Positions 8,250 through 18,716 are shown, counted from the stretch's first letter. The stretch: DNA of 64,000 bases from Marivirga arenosa (GCF_030503895.2 NZ_CP129970.2:372001-436000), one strand, 5' to 3'. Made by a program: numbers and translations. Notes: generated from the sequence alone by a model not told the origin.

Positions 8250-8525
8250 TTAAAGAAAAAAGTCTATATATCTTATTAGTGGATTGTCTAATGATACTGA
8301 TCCTCCCTCAGGCATATCAAGAGCTGACTTCATCCATATCACATTTGAAGTTAGGCCAAAGCTTTTTATTTTAGCTGTATCTTTAATTTGGAAATAATCT
8401 CCATTTAGTATTTCATCTACTGATAATCTAGCACTAGAATCTATCGCAATATCCCATTCTCTTTGCCAATTCGAAAGGCCCTGAAACGGAATAAATAATA
8501 TTAAACAGATTATAAATCGATTCAT
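8250..8525 (-). pseudogene. 7TMR-DISM sensor, N-terminal fragment ended by in-frame TAA
   Basis: 91 residues: signal peptide (about 1-18) and the first half of a DISMED2 domain. It ends in ...NPLIRYIDFFL at TAA 8250-8252. The next codon, ATG 8249, continues the same frame into MGDSIIRHDSFEYQQNR, exactly the strand order of an uninterrupted DISMED2. The natural reading is one gene (8525 to 6987, about 512 codons) split by a single ochre codon. Mutation, sequencing error or readthrough cannot be told apart here. Confidence 0.7.
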
Positions 8526-8908
8526 GCAGCAGAAACTTGTAGATGGTTAGATAGTTTAGTTTGTGAATTAAGATACGAAAAAATCAATATAAATTTTAAA
8601 AGATTTTATTATTCAATTCAAATAGTTATGCAGTCAAAAGGAAGTAGAGTTTTACAAAAAATGAATTATACTGAAAGCCTAGCAAATGATTTAAGAGCAG
8701 TTCAATAATGAAATTCAAACCTATAAATAGAGTTACAGCAAATAATTGAACCACAAAAAAAAAGGTTAAAATTCCGATATGATGATTAAAGCCTTTATTG
8801 TTAATTTATTAAATAGAAATAATTCCTACTTAATATAAAGTAAAACGAGAAACTACTGTTATTAAAAACAATAATTCACGCTATTCTTTCATTTAAGAAT
8901 TTAAAAAC
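8526..8908. other. Gene-free stretch
   Basis: About 380 very AT-rich bases upstream of the 7TMR-DISM gene and downstream of the Tricorn-like gene. A 26-codon ORF at 8628-8708 has no recognisable features. Nothing else seen except the terminator that follows. Confidence 0.5.
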
Positions 8909-8934
8909 AAAAAAAGGGGCTCTAAGCCCCTTTA
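8909..8934 (-). terminator. Terminator of the Tricorn-like gene
   Basis: AAAGGGGCT / AGCCCCTTT, a 9-bp perfect stem with a 3-base loop (8913-8933), followed on the minus strand by a T run. It lies 17 bases past the stop codon at 8951. Confidence 0.85.
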
Positions 8935-8950
8935 ATTTATTAAAATGTAA

Positions 8951-11900
8951 TTAATTCAACTGCTTTAATAATATTTCAACTGATTTCTTCAATTGTGGAT
9001 CCACATTTTTTGCTTTATAAGCAGGTGGATTATCGATAATAACATCAGGCACAGCAGGGCCATTCTCCATATTTTCTTCAGTAGCTTTAACATACCAGGC
9101 TCTGAAAGGCACTCGAATGTAAGAACCATCTTGTAAGCCTGCTCCGCCAGTAGAAATTACAGCTCCAAAAGTTGGAGTACCCACTAAGGTACCCAAATCA
9201 AGGGTTTTATAGGCATGTGAAAAGATTTCAGCATTGGAATAGGAATTTTGATTACATAAAGCGACAGATGGTTTAGTCCAAGAGGCAAGTGGAAGTCGCT
9301 CTCCAAAAGGATAATTCTCCTTAAAATTCTTATGTTCCTTCAAGCTTTGGGCTGCTCCTCTAGGAATGGTATAAGCATGTTGATCTACATTTAAAACCGC
9401 CATCAAATAATCAGTAGTCCATCCTCCACCATTATAGCGAACATCAATTACAATTCCATCTTTACCATAAGCCGCTGCCGTTAGCTCTCGCTCAAATCGC
9501 TCAAAAGAAGTCCAATTCATGCCTTGTATATGTAAATACCCTAGCTTACCCTCAGAATATTCGTCCACAAGCGCTCTTCTATTTTCCACCCATTCATCAT
9601 AAAGCTCTGAGCGTAGTGAATTGCTAGGCCATATAATAACCTCTTTTTCCTCTCCGTTCCGCTCAATCGTTAATAGAGTACGTTCATTTGCTGTTCCTTC
9701 CAATAAAGCAAAGAAGTTTGTAGCATCCTCAACATTTTGCAGATTAACGGCTTTAATTATATCTCCTGTTTGTAATTTACTTTCATTTTTATCAGCAGGA
9801 CTATTCATCACAATTCGACTAATTTTAAAGCCCCCATTTAAAACTTCCCCTTCTACTCCTAAGAGACCTGTTCTTTCACTTTGAGTTTCTTTCTGCTCAT
9901 TTCTACCATAAAGCCCCATATGGGAGGCATTAAGTTGACCCAACATTAAATTGTAAAAGCTTTGAAAATCCTGCTTAGTAGAGGCCGATAAAGCAATCGG
10001 CTTATATTGTGCTTTTAAAGCATCCCAGTCTTGCCCATGAAATTCAGGATCATAAAATCTTGCTTGCAGTATTCTCCAGCCTTCTTCAAAAATTTGAGCC
10101 AGCTCTTCCTGATATCGAATTTTCATTTCAGCGCTTACTGGTAATTTTTCAATTTTATCAGATTTTATTTCAAGTTGTGAAATCAAACCTCCTTTCATCA
10201 TAAAGTAAAGCTTTCCCTGTATAGGAGTTTTGGCAATACCATAAGGTTCTGATGTACCAGTAATCATTTTCTTATCGCTACCATCCCATTTAATTTTGTA
10301 TAGCGCTCTTTCAATTTCATAGTCTTTACGGCTTACTCCACTATTGATGTAGTATATAAATTCACCTTTTTCATCAAATGCAAAATCTGATTCTCCACCA
10401 GTGAAGCGAGTAATCTGTTGAAGACGAAGGTAGATCTTATCAAAATCAATATCTACATCAGCTACTTTCTCCTCCTTTTTCTCTTCCTTACTATCGCCTT
10501 CTTTTTTCTCCTTTTCTTTATCTTTTGCCTCCTTCTCATATCGTTTCCATTGCGCTTGTGATTTTTCCCAATCCTCCTTTTTCAGCCATGCAAACCATAT
10601 ATCACTATCCCCATTATTTCTTTCGGATACAAAACCTAATTTACTACCATCTTTGCTCCATATGGGATTATAATCTCTTTTGGGATGCATACTCACGTTA
10701 ACAGCTTCTCTACTATTATCAGCGGCATGAATAAAAACCTCGCTATTGAAATTCAAATCAGATTTGCTGTATGCCAACCATTTGCTATCAGGCGACCAAC
10801 TAATGCCAGAAGGCTCATCCCATCCATCTAATAACACTTTTCCGTTACTTAAATTCCCCGATGCATCAATATCAAATACTTGCAATTTACTCTCTCCTTG
10901 CAATAAGGCTAATTTCTTACCATCTGGACTCACTACGGGATTTGACTCTTCTTCCTCTGTTTTCGTTAAGCGATTTACTTTCCTTTTGAATGAATAGAAT
11001 AGGTCCTTTTCTTGTTCATTCGTTGATTGAATACTGTAGAGATCATTTTGTCCTTCACGATCTGATATGAATAATAACACTTCATCATTTAACCAACTAA
11101 TATCTCTTTCACGAGCAGGGCCATCCGTTAATCGAATCGATTTATCATCTTCTTTATCGTTCCTACTTACAAAAATTTCACCTCTATTAACAAATGCTAT
11201 AAATTTTCCATTGGGAGAAATGGCAAATTCATCTACTCTATTTTTCATATTTTCCTTCACTACCGGGTCAAAACGGTAATCTGTAGCAATTTCAATATCG
11301 ATGGTTGACTTTACTTTTGTTGACAAGTCAAAAGTATAAGACTTTTCAGCAGTTTGATAAGCTATCTTACCCGCTGCTCGGCTGATAGAAAAAGATAAAA
11401 TGCCAAAATCCTTTTCTGAGGTCAATTGCTCTGCTTCTCCTTCTAAAGATTGTTTATGAATATTATATCTTCCTGATTTTCCTGAAATATAGAGTAGTTC
11501 GTTATTACTTAACCATTTAGGTGCAAAATCATTATGGGCATCGGTAGTAATCTGTTGATATTCTCCTGAAGTCATATCATAAACCCAAACGTCACGATTT
11601 GCAGGACCCTCATAAGCTTCTCTTTCAATTCGACAAGTGCCACGTACAAAGGCTACTTTCTTTCCATCAGGAGAAATTGAAGGTTCTAAACCTAAGGCAT
11701 CCATAAATCGAGTCTCAGTGGTAGACGAATTTTTTAAAACAAATATTTCTGACTCTCTTTCTACCTGCTTATAATTTCTACTGGTTGTGAAAATAATATC
11801 CCCATTTGATGCTACACTGTAAGGAATATCAGAAGCCGAATGATAGGTTAAACGGCTTGGCTCACCCCCTATAGCTGGAATGCTGAAAATATCTTCATTT

Positions 11901-12145
11901 CCAAAACGATCACTTGAAAAAACTATTTTTTTACCATCTGAAGTCCATATTGGATTTGATTCATAGGCCTGATGAATAGTGATCCTTGAAGATTTTTCAC
12001 CATTGAAATCTGACACCCAGATATCCCCTTGATAGCTAAAGGCTAATTGTGTACCATCGGGAGAAATAGAAGGTTGCATTATAGGGGATTGCGCATTCAA
12101 AACAAAACTTCCAATAAAAGCAAAAAGGAAAAGTAAGTATTTCAT
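8951..12145 (-). CDS. Tricorn-like S41 protease
   Basis: 1064 residues. Signal peptide (about 1-18, ending LNAQ), then a long run of WD40-like/Tricorn beta-propeller repeats with SPDGK and SPIWTSDGKK motifs (about 20-560), an acidic-basic low-complexity linker rich in E and K (about 545-575), a Tricorn C1 region, a PDZ domain (about 775-850) and an S41 peptidase core. The catalytic serine is probably Ser970 in NSYSNAEIF. The PDZ and DVRYNGGGW segments are typical. In archaea Tricorn degrades oligopeptides in the cytosol; Bacteroidota homologues carry signal peptides and are thought to act in the periplasm. Single-gene unit with its own terminator. Confidence 0.92.
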   Translation of the reverse strand: MKYLLFLFAFIGSFVLNAQSPIMQPSISPDGTQLAFSYQGDIWVSDFNGEKSSRITIHQAYESNPIWTSDGKKIVFSSDRFGNEDIFSIPAIGGEPSRLTYHSASDIPYSVASNGDIIFTTSRNYKQVERESEIFVLKNSSTTETRFMDALGLEPSISPDGKKVAFVRGTCRIEREAYEGPANRDVWVYDMTSGEYQQITTDAHNDFAPKWLSNNELLYISGKSGRYNIHKQSLEGEAEQLTSEKDFGILSFSISRAAGKIAYQTAEKSYTFDLSTKVKSTIDIEIATDYRFDPVVKENMKNRVDEFAISPNGKFIAFVNRGEIFVSRNDKEDDKSIRLTDGPARERDISWLNDEVLLFISDREGQNDLYSIQSTNEQEKDLFYSFKRKVNRLTKTEEEESNPVVSPDGKKLALLQGESKLQVFDIDASGNLSNGKVLLDGWDEPSGISWSPDSKWLAYSKSDLNFNSEVFIHAADNSREAVNVSMHPKRDYNPIWSKDGSKLGFVSERNNGDSDIWFAWLKKEDWEKSQAQWKRYEKEAKDKEKEKKEGDSKEEKKEEKVADVDIDFDKIYLRLQQITRFTGGESDFAFDEKGEFIYYINSGVSRKDYEIERALYKIKWDGSDKKMITGTSEPYGIAKTPIQGKLYFMMKGGLISQLEIKSDKIEKLPVSAEMKIRYQEELAQIFEEGWRILQARFYDPEFHGQDWDALKAQYKPIALSASTKQDFQSFYNLMLGQLNASHMGLYGRNEQKETQSERTGLLGVEGEVLNGGFKISRIVMNSPADKNESKLQTGDIIKAVNLQNVEDATNFFALLEGTANERTLLTIERNGEEKEVIIWPSNSLRSELYDEWVENRRALVDEYSEGKLGYLHIQGMNWTSFERFERELTAAAYGKDGIVIDVRYNGGGWTTDYLMAVLNVDQHAYTIPRGAAQSLKEHKNFKENYPFGERLPLASWTKPSVALCNQNSYSNAEIFSHAYKTLDLGTLVGTPTFGAVISTGGAGLQDGSYIRVPFRAWYVKATEENMENGPAVPDVIIDNPPAYKAKNVDPQLKKSVEILLKQLN

Positions 12146-12241
12146 ATTTATGAGTTTATAATTTCAATATCAATATATGTAAGTCTTATAAAGAATTGAA
12201 CAGTAATTAAATGACTGGGCATTTTCTTGTTTAAACCTAAC

Positions 12242-12271
12242 AAAAAAAGGAGTAACCAATATTACTCCTTT
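12242..12271 (-). terminator. Terminator of the SOUL gene
   Basis: AAAGGAGTAA (12246-12255) pairs with TTACTCCTTT (12262-12271); on the minus strand a T run follows. It lies about 60 bases past the SOUL stop codon. Confidence 0.8.
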
Positions 12272-12333
12272 AACAATCTATTTTATAATCATTTGTTTTA
12301 CCCCAATATAAAAGCACTCAATCTGAATGAAGA

Positions 12334-12948
12334 CTATTGAAGACTCTCCTTCGCTTCATTTTCATTATTAAGATCAACAATGATCTCATTTTTTCTATTA
12401 AAAACTTCAAATGGCGCATTATAACCAAAGAAATAAAAATGATTAGAATATTGAATTCCTTCTTTGTCTAAGGCTTCCATCAACTTTTCTCTATATTTTT
12501 TTATCTTACGATCATTAGCCCAGCCTCCAAACTTAATGGCTGCTACTTTTCGATTGGGTTCCTGACGAAATTCAATTTTTGTATTGTTAGGCTGTGGTAA
12601 GTCTTCCTTGCTGTATTTTTTAGGAACCAAAAACATCATAGTCATGGAATCTTCTAATGACATACTTACTGGAGAAGTCATGGCTATACTTTCATTCATC
12701 TTATTATCTCCAAAAATATAAGAAGCTAGAGTTCTAAAGCCCTTTCGTGACATATCTTTATACTGATTTCCTGAAAGCTTAACTGAAGTAAACAAACTTG
12801 AATCATATGTTCTGATTTCAAAATCTTCGAACTTTTGATTTACTTTATACTGATAAGTTTCAATATTATTTTGACTCTGCATCGCATAAAGTTGAACTAT
12901 AACAAAAACCAAAATCAAGATACTTATAATAATTAACACAGCTTTCAT
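12334..12948 (-). CDS. SOUL heme-binding family protein
   Basis: 204 residues. An N-terminal membrane anchor (about residues 4-22) is followed by a SOUL/HBP fold: the YQYKVNQKFEDFEIRTY start, the SIAMTSPVSM segment, a MMFLVPKKY strand and the C-terminal YNAPFEVFNRKNEI motif are all characteristic. SOUL proteins bind heme or hydrophobic ligands; bacterial function is unknown. Its anchor points to the cell envelope. Single gene, between the Tricorn-like protease and a divergent histidine kinase. Confidence 0.85.
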   Translation of the reverse strand: MKAVLIIISILILVFVIVQLYAMQSQNNIETYQYKVNQKFEDFEIRTYDSSLFTSVKLSGNQYKDMSRKGFRTLASYIFGDNKMNESIAMTSPVSMSLEDSMTMMFLVPKKYSKEDLPQPNNTKIEFRQEPNRKVAAIKFGGWANDRKIKKYREKLMEALDKEGIQYSNHFYFFGYNAPFEVFNRKNEIIVDLNNENEAKESLQ

Positions 12949-13151
12949 AAATGAGTATTTTACTATTTAAACGACTTTTTGAGTAGCTTCGTTTAAACTG
13001 ACTCCTATTGAAACACTTAAATTTTTAATTATTTATTTCTTGAATTCATAGCTTGAAGGAAGTTTCACTAAATATACAGGGCTTTAACTTATACATTAAG
13101 AGTATAAAATTGCATTATTAAAATACAATTTGTTAAATTGATAAAATAATA

Positions 13152-15038
13152 ATGTCACCCTTGTTTTTAATGAACAGATTTACTTGGTCGCTTGCTTTCA
13201 TTTTACTTTCTATTTCCTCCGTATATAGCCAAGTAGTGGTAGAGCAAGTTTGTTCTGCAAAAACTCAAAAAGTCATTTCAATTTCTGAAGAAAAAGATCA
13301 TGGTGGAAATTCAATCGCAGCCATTCAAGTTTTGGAGGATGAGTTAGAAACCAAATTATCTGATCAGTGCAAAGCCCTCATTTATTTAAACTTAGGAAGT
13401 CTTTACCATAAGTATAATAAATTAGTACAAGCTGTAAAGTATTTAGATGAAGCCAATAAAATATTTGCAGCGTATGAAATGTATAATGAGCAAATAACAG
13501 CGATCAACCTCATCAGTGGTAGTTATTATATTTTAGGTGATCATGATATATCAGCAAAAAATACTTTAACCGCTATTAAAATAGCAAAAAAGCATCAGCT
13601 AAATGAGCGTTTAGATGTTCTCTATAACAATTTAGCAAGTTCTTATGGTGAATTACAATACAACGACTCTGCGATAAAATATGTACAGTATTCAATTGAA
13701 TTAGCCAATGAGAATCAAAACACATCGACTCTATTACACGCTCTTTCAACTAAAGCTGAAACTCAACTTAGAAGCGGAGAATATACTGAGGCTGAATTAC
13801 AATTTGAAGAAGTAATTGAATTAGGTAGAAAAGAAAAAATACTATCGTCATACTTAGAATCAAACTGTCTTTTTGGAATTGCAAAAGCTAAATTCCTAAA
13901 TAATGATCCTATCAGCGCACGTGATTATGGAAGGAAAGCCTTCAGTTTAGCCATTGAAGACAATCATATTAAAATAGCTGAACTCAGTGCAAAACTATTG
14001 TATGAAATATGGGAAAAGCTAGATGATTCTGATAGTGCATATTATTATTTGACACAATATGTGATGGCTCAAGAAAAGATAAAGCCAAATGAAAACTTAA
14101 GTCAGCTAAACAGATTTAGAATGCGTAAAGCCGAACTTCAGATTCTGGAAAAAGAACAAGAAACTGAAAAGCAGAAATATTATACTATTTTAGGTACTAT
14201 TTCAGCAGCCTTATTATTATTACTTTTTATAGTAATTTTTCTATTCTACAGAAACTCTAATAAGCTTAATCATCAGTTAAAAGAAAAGAATGATTTGATC
14301 CATAAAGCTAATTCTCAGTTAGCCAATCAGAGAGATGAATTAAATAATTTAAATAAAGTGAAAGATAGAGTCTTCTCCGCTGTAATTCATGATTTTAAAA
14401 CTCCCATGAATACTTTGGAAAGCATGCTCAATATGCTGATAAAGAAATACATGACTCCTGATGAAGCCTCTGAAAATGCAAAAAAACTGTTGCTTAAATT
14501 GAAGAAATCAAGATTAGCTATTAACAGTACCATAGCTTGGATAAAAACTCAACTTGAAGGTTACACAGCACAAGAGCAAGAGATAGAATTAGGGAATTTT
14601 ATATCTGAAATTAAGAGTTATCATAGCAGTGAATTACAGAAAAAACAGATAAGACTGAAAACTCAAATTGATAAAGATTTAAGGTTTATTTCTGATCGAG
14701 AACTATTATTTATCATCCTAAATAATCTAATTTCAAATGCAATTAAATTCTCTAATGATAAAAGTGAAATAAAAATTACTTCGCAAGAAGAAGGTGGTAT
14801 GCTCATTTTAAAAGTTGAAGACAAAGGCATAGGAATGAAAAAAACCGAGCTAAATAGAATATTCTCTTTGGAGACCTTATCAAAAGAAGGAACTGCTGCC
14901 GAAACAGGTTCTGGTTTAGGTTTAAAAATTTCTAATGAATTAATAGCAAACCTAGGTGGTGAAATTACTGCAGAAAGCGATGAGGAAAGTGGTAGCACTT
15001 TTTATGTAAGAATAAAGCTAAAAAAAGTAGACACCTAA
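13152..15038 (+). CDS. TPR-containing sensor histidine kinase
   Basis: 628 residues: signal peptide (about 8-26), a periplasmic array of tetratricopeptide repeats (about 50-330, for example ALIYLNLGSLYHKYNKLVQAVKYLDEA), a transmembrane helix (about 348-370), a coiled coil, then a kinase core. The phospho-accepting His413 lies in VIHDFKTP. The ATPase domain shows N-box NLISNAIKFS, G1 DKGIGM and G2 GSGLGLKIS, all intact, so it should be active. No response regulator is adjacent, so the partner must be encoded elsewhere. A start at Met7 (13170) is equally good for the signal peptide. Converges on the Usp gene. Confidence 0.88.
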   Translation: MSPLFLMNRFTWSLAFILLSISSVYSQVVVEQVCSAKTQKVISISEEKDHGGNSIAAIQVLEDELETKLSDQCKALIYLNLGSLYHKYNKLVQAVKYLDEANKIFAAYEMYNEQITAINLISGSYYILGDHDISAKNTLTAIKIAKKHQLNERLDVLYNNLASSYGELQYNDSAIKYVQYSIELANENQNTSTLLHALSTKAETQLRSGEYTEAELQFEEVIELGRKEKILSSYLESNCLFGIAKAKFLNNDPISARDYGRKAFSLAIEDNHIKIAELSAKLLYEIWEKLDDSDSAYYYLTQYVMAQEKIKPNENLSQLNRFRMRKAELQILEKEQETEKQKYYTILGTISAALLLLLFIVIFLFYRNSNKLNHQLKEKNDLIHKANSQLANQRDELNNLNKVKDRVFSAVIHDFKTPMNTLESMLNMLIKKYMTPDEASENAKKLLLKLKKSRLAINSTIAWIKTQLEGYTAQEQEIELGNFISEIKSYHSSELQKKQIRLKTQIDKDLRFISDRELLFIILNNLISNAIKFSNDKSEIKITSQEEGGMLILKVEDKGIGMKKTELNRIFSLETLSKEGTAAETGSGLGLKISNELIANLGGEITAESDEESGSTFYVRIKLKKVDT

Positions 15039-15043
15039 AATGA

Positions 15044-15478
15044 TCACTTTAGAGGCACAAGTAATAATGGAATTTTAGATTTTTTAATAATTCCGTTTGA
15101 AACACTTTCCATAAAAGCCTTATACAAGAAATTATGTTCGTGATGACCTGCAATAATCATATCAGCTTTTAGTTTTTCAGCCTCCTTAATAATCATTTCA
15201 ATAGTAGCTCCTTGAACTAATAAAGCCTCTGCTTCTACTCCCTTATCAACAAGTTTTTTAGTATACTTTTGCAAAAGCTCATGTTCCTCTCTCAGCTCTG
15301 AAGCTCTCATTTCTCTTATATATTGTGGGCCCACTCCATAGCCTACAAAATCAGGCTCTGGTGCAGCAATATGCACTAACCATATTTTAGCTTTAAATGC
15401 AGCGCCCATTTCATAAGCTTTATCAACTACTGCCTTTTCTTGTTCATTAAAATCAACTGAAACTAATATATTTTTCAT
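15044..15478 (-). CDS. Universal stress protein (Usp) family
   Basis: 144 residues, one Usp domain: MKNILVSVDFNE start, IWLVHIAAPEPD strand, ADMIIAGHHEHN and the C-terminal SKIPLLLVPLK. The nucleotide motif G-x2-G-x9-G-S/T seen in ATP-binding members is absent here (GHHEHNFLYKAFMESVSNG lacks the second Gly and the GS pair), so it is more likely a non-ATP-binding UspA-type protein. Cytoplasmic. Its stop lies 5 bases from the end of the convergent histidine kinase gene. Confidence 0.85.
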   Translation of the reverse strand: MKNILVSVDFNEQEKAVVDKAYEMGAAFKAKIWLVHIAAPEPDFVGYGVGPQYIREMRASELREEHELLQKYTKKLVDKGVEAEALLVQGATIEMIIKEAEKLKADMIIAGHHEHNFLYKAFMESVSNGIIKKSKIPLLLVPLK

Positions 15479-15555
15479 AACTGAAACATTTAGATAGTTC
15501 TATTAAAATATACGATTTCTATCCGGAAAAGATAAGCATACTAAAAACAGATCAT

Positions 15556-15583
15556 AAAAAAAGCCGACAGTTGTCGGCTTTTA
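15556..15583 (-). terminator. Terminator of lysS
   Basis: AAAAGCCGACA and TGTCGGCTTTT (15559-15582) form an 11-bp perfect stem flanked by A and T runs on both sides, so it could work in both directions. It sits 20 bases past the lysS stop. Confidence 0.9.
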
Positions 15584-15603
15584 ATTATTTATCATCTCAA
15601 GGT

Positions 15604-17334
15604 TTAACTCACCCATTCTTTCACATCATCTGGACTTATACTTGGCAGGTCTAGCTTCATTTTCTTTTTCAAACCTGAAATTTGATGATGTAACTTTGTA
15701 TGTTTTACTTCCTTCATTTCTTCCACGGTTTTATAACCTGCTTCCATTACTACTGGAGCCCACTCTTTAGGCACTCCTGCTTCTACAAAATCAGCCTCAG
15801 TAGCCACTTTAGCTTTCTTCTCTGGCTTCATTTGTGGAAAGAATAAAACATCTTGAATTGAATTGCTATTGGTCATGATCATACTTAATCTGTCAATACC
15901 AATACCTAAACCTGCTGTTGGTGGCATACCGTATTCTAATGCTCTAAGGAAGTCTTCATCCAACACCATGGCTTCATCATCTCCCCTTTTACCAAGCTCA
16001 AGTTGTTCTTCAAATCTTTGCCTTTGATCTATTGGGTCATTTAACTCAGAGAAAGCATTACATATTTCTTTTCCATTACAAATCGCCTCAAATCTCTCTA
16101 CTAATCCTTCTTTAGTAGGATGTTTCTTAGCAAGCGGTGACATTTCAATTGGATAATCTGTAATAAAGGTTGGTTGAATGAGTTGACCTTCACACTTCTC
16201 ACCAAATATCTCATCAATTAGTTTACCTTTCCCCATTGAATCATCAACCGGCACTTCTAGTTTCTGAGCTGTTTTACGAAGTTCATCTTCATTCATTTCG
16301 GATATATCAATCCCTGTAAAATGCTCAATTGCTTCATACATGGTATATCTTTTCCACGGGCGTTGGAAATTAATTACATTCTCTCCTACCTGTACTTCAG
16401 TAGTTCCGTGAATATCTAAAGCCACTTTTTCAACCATTTCTTCCACTAAGTTCATCATCCACTCATAATCTTTGTAAGCTACATAAAGCTCCACTTGAGT
16501 AAATTCTGGATTATGGAAACGAGACATTCCTTCGTTACGGAAGTCTTTTGCAAATTCAAATACACCATCATAGCCCCCAACAATTAATCTCTTAAGATAT
16601 AATTCATTTGCAATCCTTAAATATAAGGTCATATCTAAAGTATTATGATGCGTTTTGAAAGGTCTAGCTGCAGCACCACCATATAAAGGCTGAAGAATTG
16701 GCGTTTCAACTTCCAGATAACCTTTGTCACCTAAGAAATTACGCATTGAATTCACCAGTTTAGTTCTCTTTTTGAAAGTTTCTCGAACCTCTGGGTTTAC
16801 AATTAAATCCACATAACGCTGGCGGTATCTTTGCTCTGAATCTGTGAAAGCATCATATCTTTTCACATTTCCATCTTCATCTGTTGTTTCTTTTGTGATC
16901 GGTAAAGGACGAAGTGATTTTGTAAGAACAGTAAATTCCTTAACGTGAATTGAGGTCTCTCCTACCTGTGTTTTGAAAACATACCCTTTAATTCCGATTA
17001 TATCTCCAATATCTAAAAGCTTTTTAAATACTGTATTATAGAAAGTCTTGTCTTCATCAGGACAAATCTCATCTCTATTTACATATATCTGGATTCTTCC
17101 TGTGCTATCCTGAATTTCAGCAAAAGAAGCTTTACCCATTATTCTTCTACTCATCAAACGACCCGCGATGCTTACTTCCTGGTAATTTTTCTTTTCATCA
17201 TCATATTGCTCTTTAATCTCTTTAGCAGTAACATTTATTGGGTATGATTCTGCCGGATAAGGATTAATACCAAGATTAGTAAGTTCCTCCCTACTTTTAC
17301 GTCTTTCTATTTCCTGTTCGCTTAAATGCATCAT
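15604..17334 (-). CDS. lysS: Lysyl-tRNA synthetase, class II
   Basis: 576 residues. N-terminal OB-fold anticodon-binding domain (about 55-150), then the class II core with motif 1 around ETPILQP, motif 2 [18 protein letters not shown] and motif 3 GLGIGIDRL. It charges tRNA-Lys with lysine in the cytoplasm. Compared with the roughly 505-residue E. coli enzyme it carries a C-terminal extension of about 70 residues after FFPQMKPE ([19 protein letters not shown]...), which looks like a small helical domain and occurs in Bacteroidota LysRS. ATG 17331 is an alternative start. Confidence 0.97.
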   Translation of the reverse strand: MMHLSEQEIERRKSREELTNLGINPYPAESYPINVTAKEIKEQYDDEKKNYQEVSIAGRLMSRRIMGKASFAEIQDSTGRIQIYVNRDEICPDEDKTFYNTVFKKLLDIGDIIGIKGYVFKTQVGETSIHVKEFTVLTKSLRPLPITKETTDEDGNVKRYDAFTDSEQRYRQRYVDLIVNPEVRETFKKRTKLVNSMRNFLGDKGYLEVETPILQPLYGGAAARPFKTHHNTLDMTLYLRIANELYLKRLIVGGYDGVFEFAKDFRNEGMSRFHNPEFTQVELYVAYKDYEWMMNLVEEMVEKVALDIHGTTEVQVGENVINFQRPWKRYTMYEAIEHFTGIDISEMNEDELRKTAQKLEVPVDDSMGKGKLIDEIFGEKCEGQLIQPTFITDYPIEMSPLAKKHPTKEGLVERFEAICNGKEICNAFSELNDPIDQRQRFEEQLELGKRGDDEAMVLDEDFLRALEYGMPPTAGLGIGIDRLSMIMTNSNSIQDVLFFPQMKPEKKAKVATEADFVEAGVPKEWAPVVMEAGYKTVEEMKEVKHTKLHHQISGLKKKMKLDLPSISPDDVKEWVS

Positions 17335-17380
17335 TTTTACTAAATATATATTAGAATCGCTTGTTTAATATTTGAGTTTG

Positions 17381-17388
17381 CAAAGATA
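17381..17388 (-). promoter_or_regulatory. -7 promoter element upstream of lysS
   Basis: On the minus strand TATCTTTG fits TAnnTTTG and lies about 45 bases before the lysS start. No good TTTG is found 19 bases further up, so only half the promoter is supported. Confidence 0.4.
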
Positions 17389-17433
17389 GCGGAAAGTATG
17401 AATTTTATCAGCTAAACCGCTAGATATTAGTAT

Positions 17434-17468
17434 ATAGAAAAAGCAGAAGGAATATAGTTTCTTCTGCT
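17434..17468 (-). terminator. Terminator of the proline dehydrogenase gene
   Basis: AGCAGAAG (17442-17449) pairs with CTTCTGCT (17461-17468). On the minus strand the second arm is followed by TTTTTCT. 55 bases beyond the stop at 17523. Confidence 0.7.
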
Positions 17469-17522
17469 AAAATGTATTGAAATAACTCTTAAAAAGTCAT
17501 TCTGGTATATGTAATTGAACTC

Positions 17523-18716
17523 TTACTTATTCTTTCTCTCTTCTTTTCTTCTTTGCATTTCTTCTTTAAGTAGAGAGAACTCACGACTACTCTGGCCGGC
17601 AACAGAAGTATTTTCTTCCGCTCTTCTGAAAAGATAAGGCATTACTGATTTTACTGGTCCATAGGGGACATACTTGGCCACATTATAACCTTTATCAGCA
17701 AGGTTAAATGATATATTATCACTCATTCCATATAATTGAGCAAAGTGTACTCGCTGATCTCCTGGTTCAATACCATGCTTATTCATCATGTAAGCTAAAA
17801 AGTAATTACTGTATTGATTATGAGTTCCATTGAATACAGCAATTTCATTAAGATTTTCAACACAATACTCTAAAGCTGAATTATAATCAATATCAGTTCT
17901 TTCTTTAGAAATTTGAATCGGGTTTGGGTAGCCCATTTCTTCGGCTCTGTCGGCTTCCTTCTCCATATAAGCACCTCTTACCAACTTTGCTCCTATAAAA
18001 TATCCTCTTTCTTTAGCTCTTTTATGTGCTTTTTTAAGGTTGTCAAACATATCAGCTCTATACATCTGATAAGTATTATAAATGATGGCTGAATCTTTAT
18101 TGTATTTTTCCATCATTTCATAAACCAGTTCATCAATTGGATCTTGAAGCCAACTTTCCTCAGCATCAATTAACAATCTAACATTTTTATCATAAGCAGC
18201 CTTACATAATTTCTCAATTCGTTCTCTACTTCTTTTATCAATCTCCTTCTCCTTTTCAGTAAGTTCTTTTCCTGCTTGTATTTTTGTAAATATTTTCCCT
18301 AGTGCTACTCCTGATGGCTTAAAAACGCAGAAAGGAATATTATCATCATCAGCTGCTCTGTCAATTGTTCTTAGGATTTCATTCATTGTTTTATCGAATC
18401 CCTTTTCATTTTTAGCACCTTCAACTGAATAATCTAAGATAGTTCCGATTTTATGAGAGGCTAATTCGTCAATTGTACCTTGACTATCTTTAATGGTTAC
18501 GCCACCACAAAACTGATCATAAACAGTCCAGTAAATGATTTTACTGATAGGGAGATGTAAAGCAAAACCGAGTTTAACAAAAAATTTACCAATTGCCACA
18601 AGCCAACCTTTATTCATCATAGCGAATAACAAATATGCCTTTTTCAACTGGCGATCTGACTTACTAGTGTACGCTATCGATACATCGTCAAATATTGGGT
18701 TAGTAGTTACTTCCAT
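17523..18716 (-). CDS. Proline dehydrogenase (monofunctional)
   Basis: 397 residues. A PRODH TIM barrel in which FAD-dependent oxidation of L-proline to pyrroline-5-carboxylate takes place. Recognisable signatures are FCVFKPSGVA, LLIDAEESWLQD, YNTYQMYRAD, GAKLVRGAYMEKE, FNGTHNQYS and, near the C-terminus, YVPYGPVKSVMPYLFRRAEEN with the paired arginines that bind the substrate carboxylate. Unlike PutA there is no P5C dehydrogenase domain. It is probably loosely attached to the inner membrane to pass electrons to quinone. Divergent from the first DAHP synthase fusion gene. Confidence 0.95.
   Translation of the reverse strand: MEVTTNPIFDDVSIAYTSKSDRQLKKAYLLFAMMNKGWLVAIGKFFVKLGFALHLPISKIIYWTVYDQFCGGVTIKDSQGTIDELASHKIGTILDYSVEGAKNEKGFDKTMNEILRTIDRAADDDNIPFCVFKPSGVALGKIFTKIQAGKELTEKEKEIDKRSRERIEKLCKAAYDKNVRLLIDAEESWLQDPIDELVYEMMEKYNKDSAIIYNTYQMYRADMFDNLKKAHKRAKERGYFIGAKLVRGAYMEKEADRAEEMGYPNPIQISKERTDIDYNSALEYCVENLNEIAVFNGTHNQYSNYFLAYMMNKHGIEPGDQRVHFAQLYGMSDNISFNLADKGYNVAKYVPYGPVKSVMPYLFRRAEENTSVAGQSSREFSLLKEEMQRRKEERKNK

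Noticed and set aside
8628-8708. 26-codon ORF in the gap upstream of the 7TMR-DISM gene
   Set aside because: No codon bias, no hairpin or terminator following, no amino-acid run as in a leader peptide.
9621-11279. Several plus-strand ORFs of 64-87 codons inside the Tricorn-like gene
   Set aside because: Antisense shadows with no recognisable domains, inside a clearly conserved protease gene.
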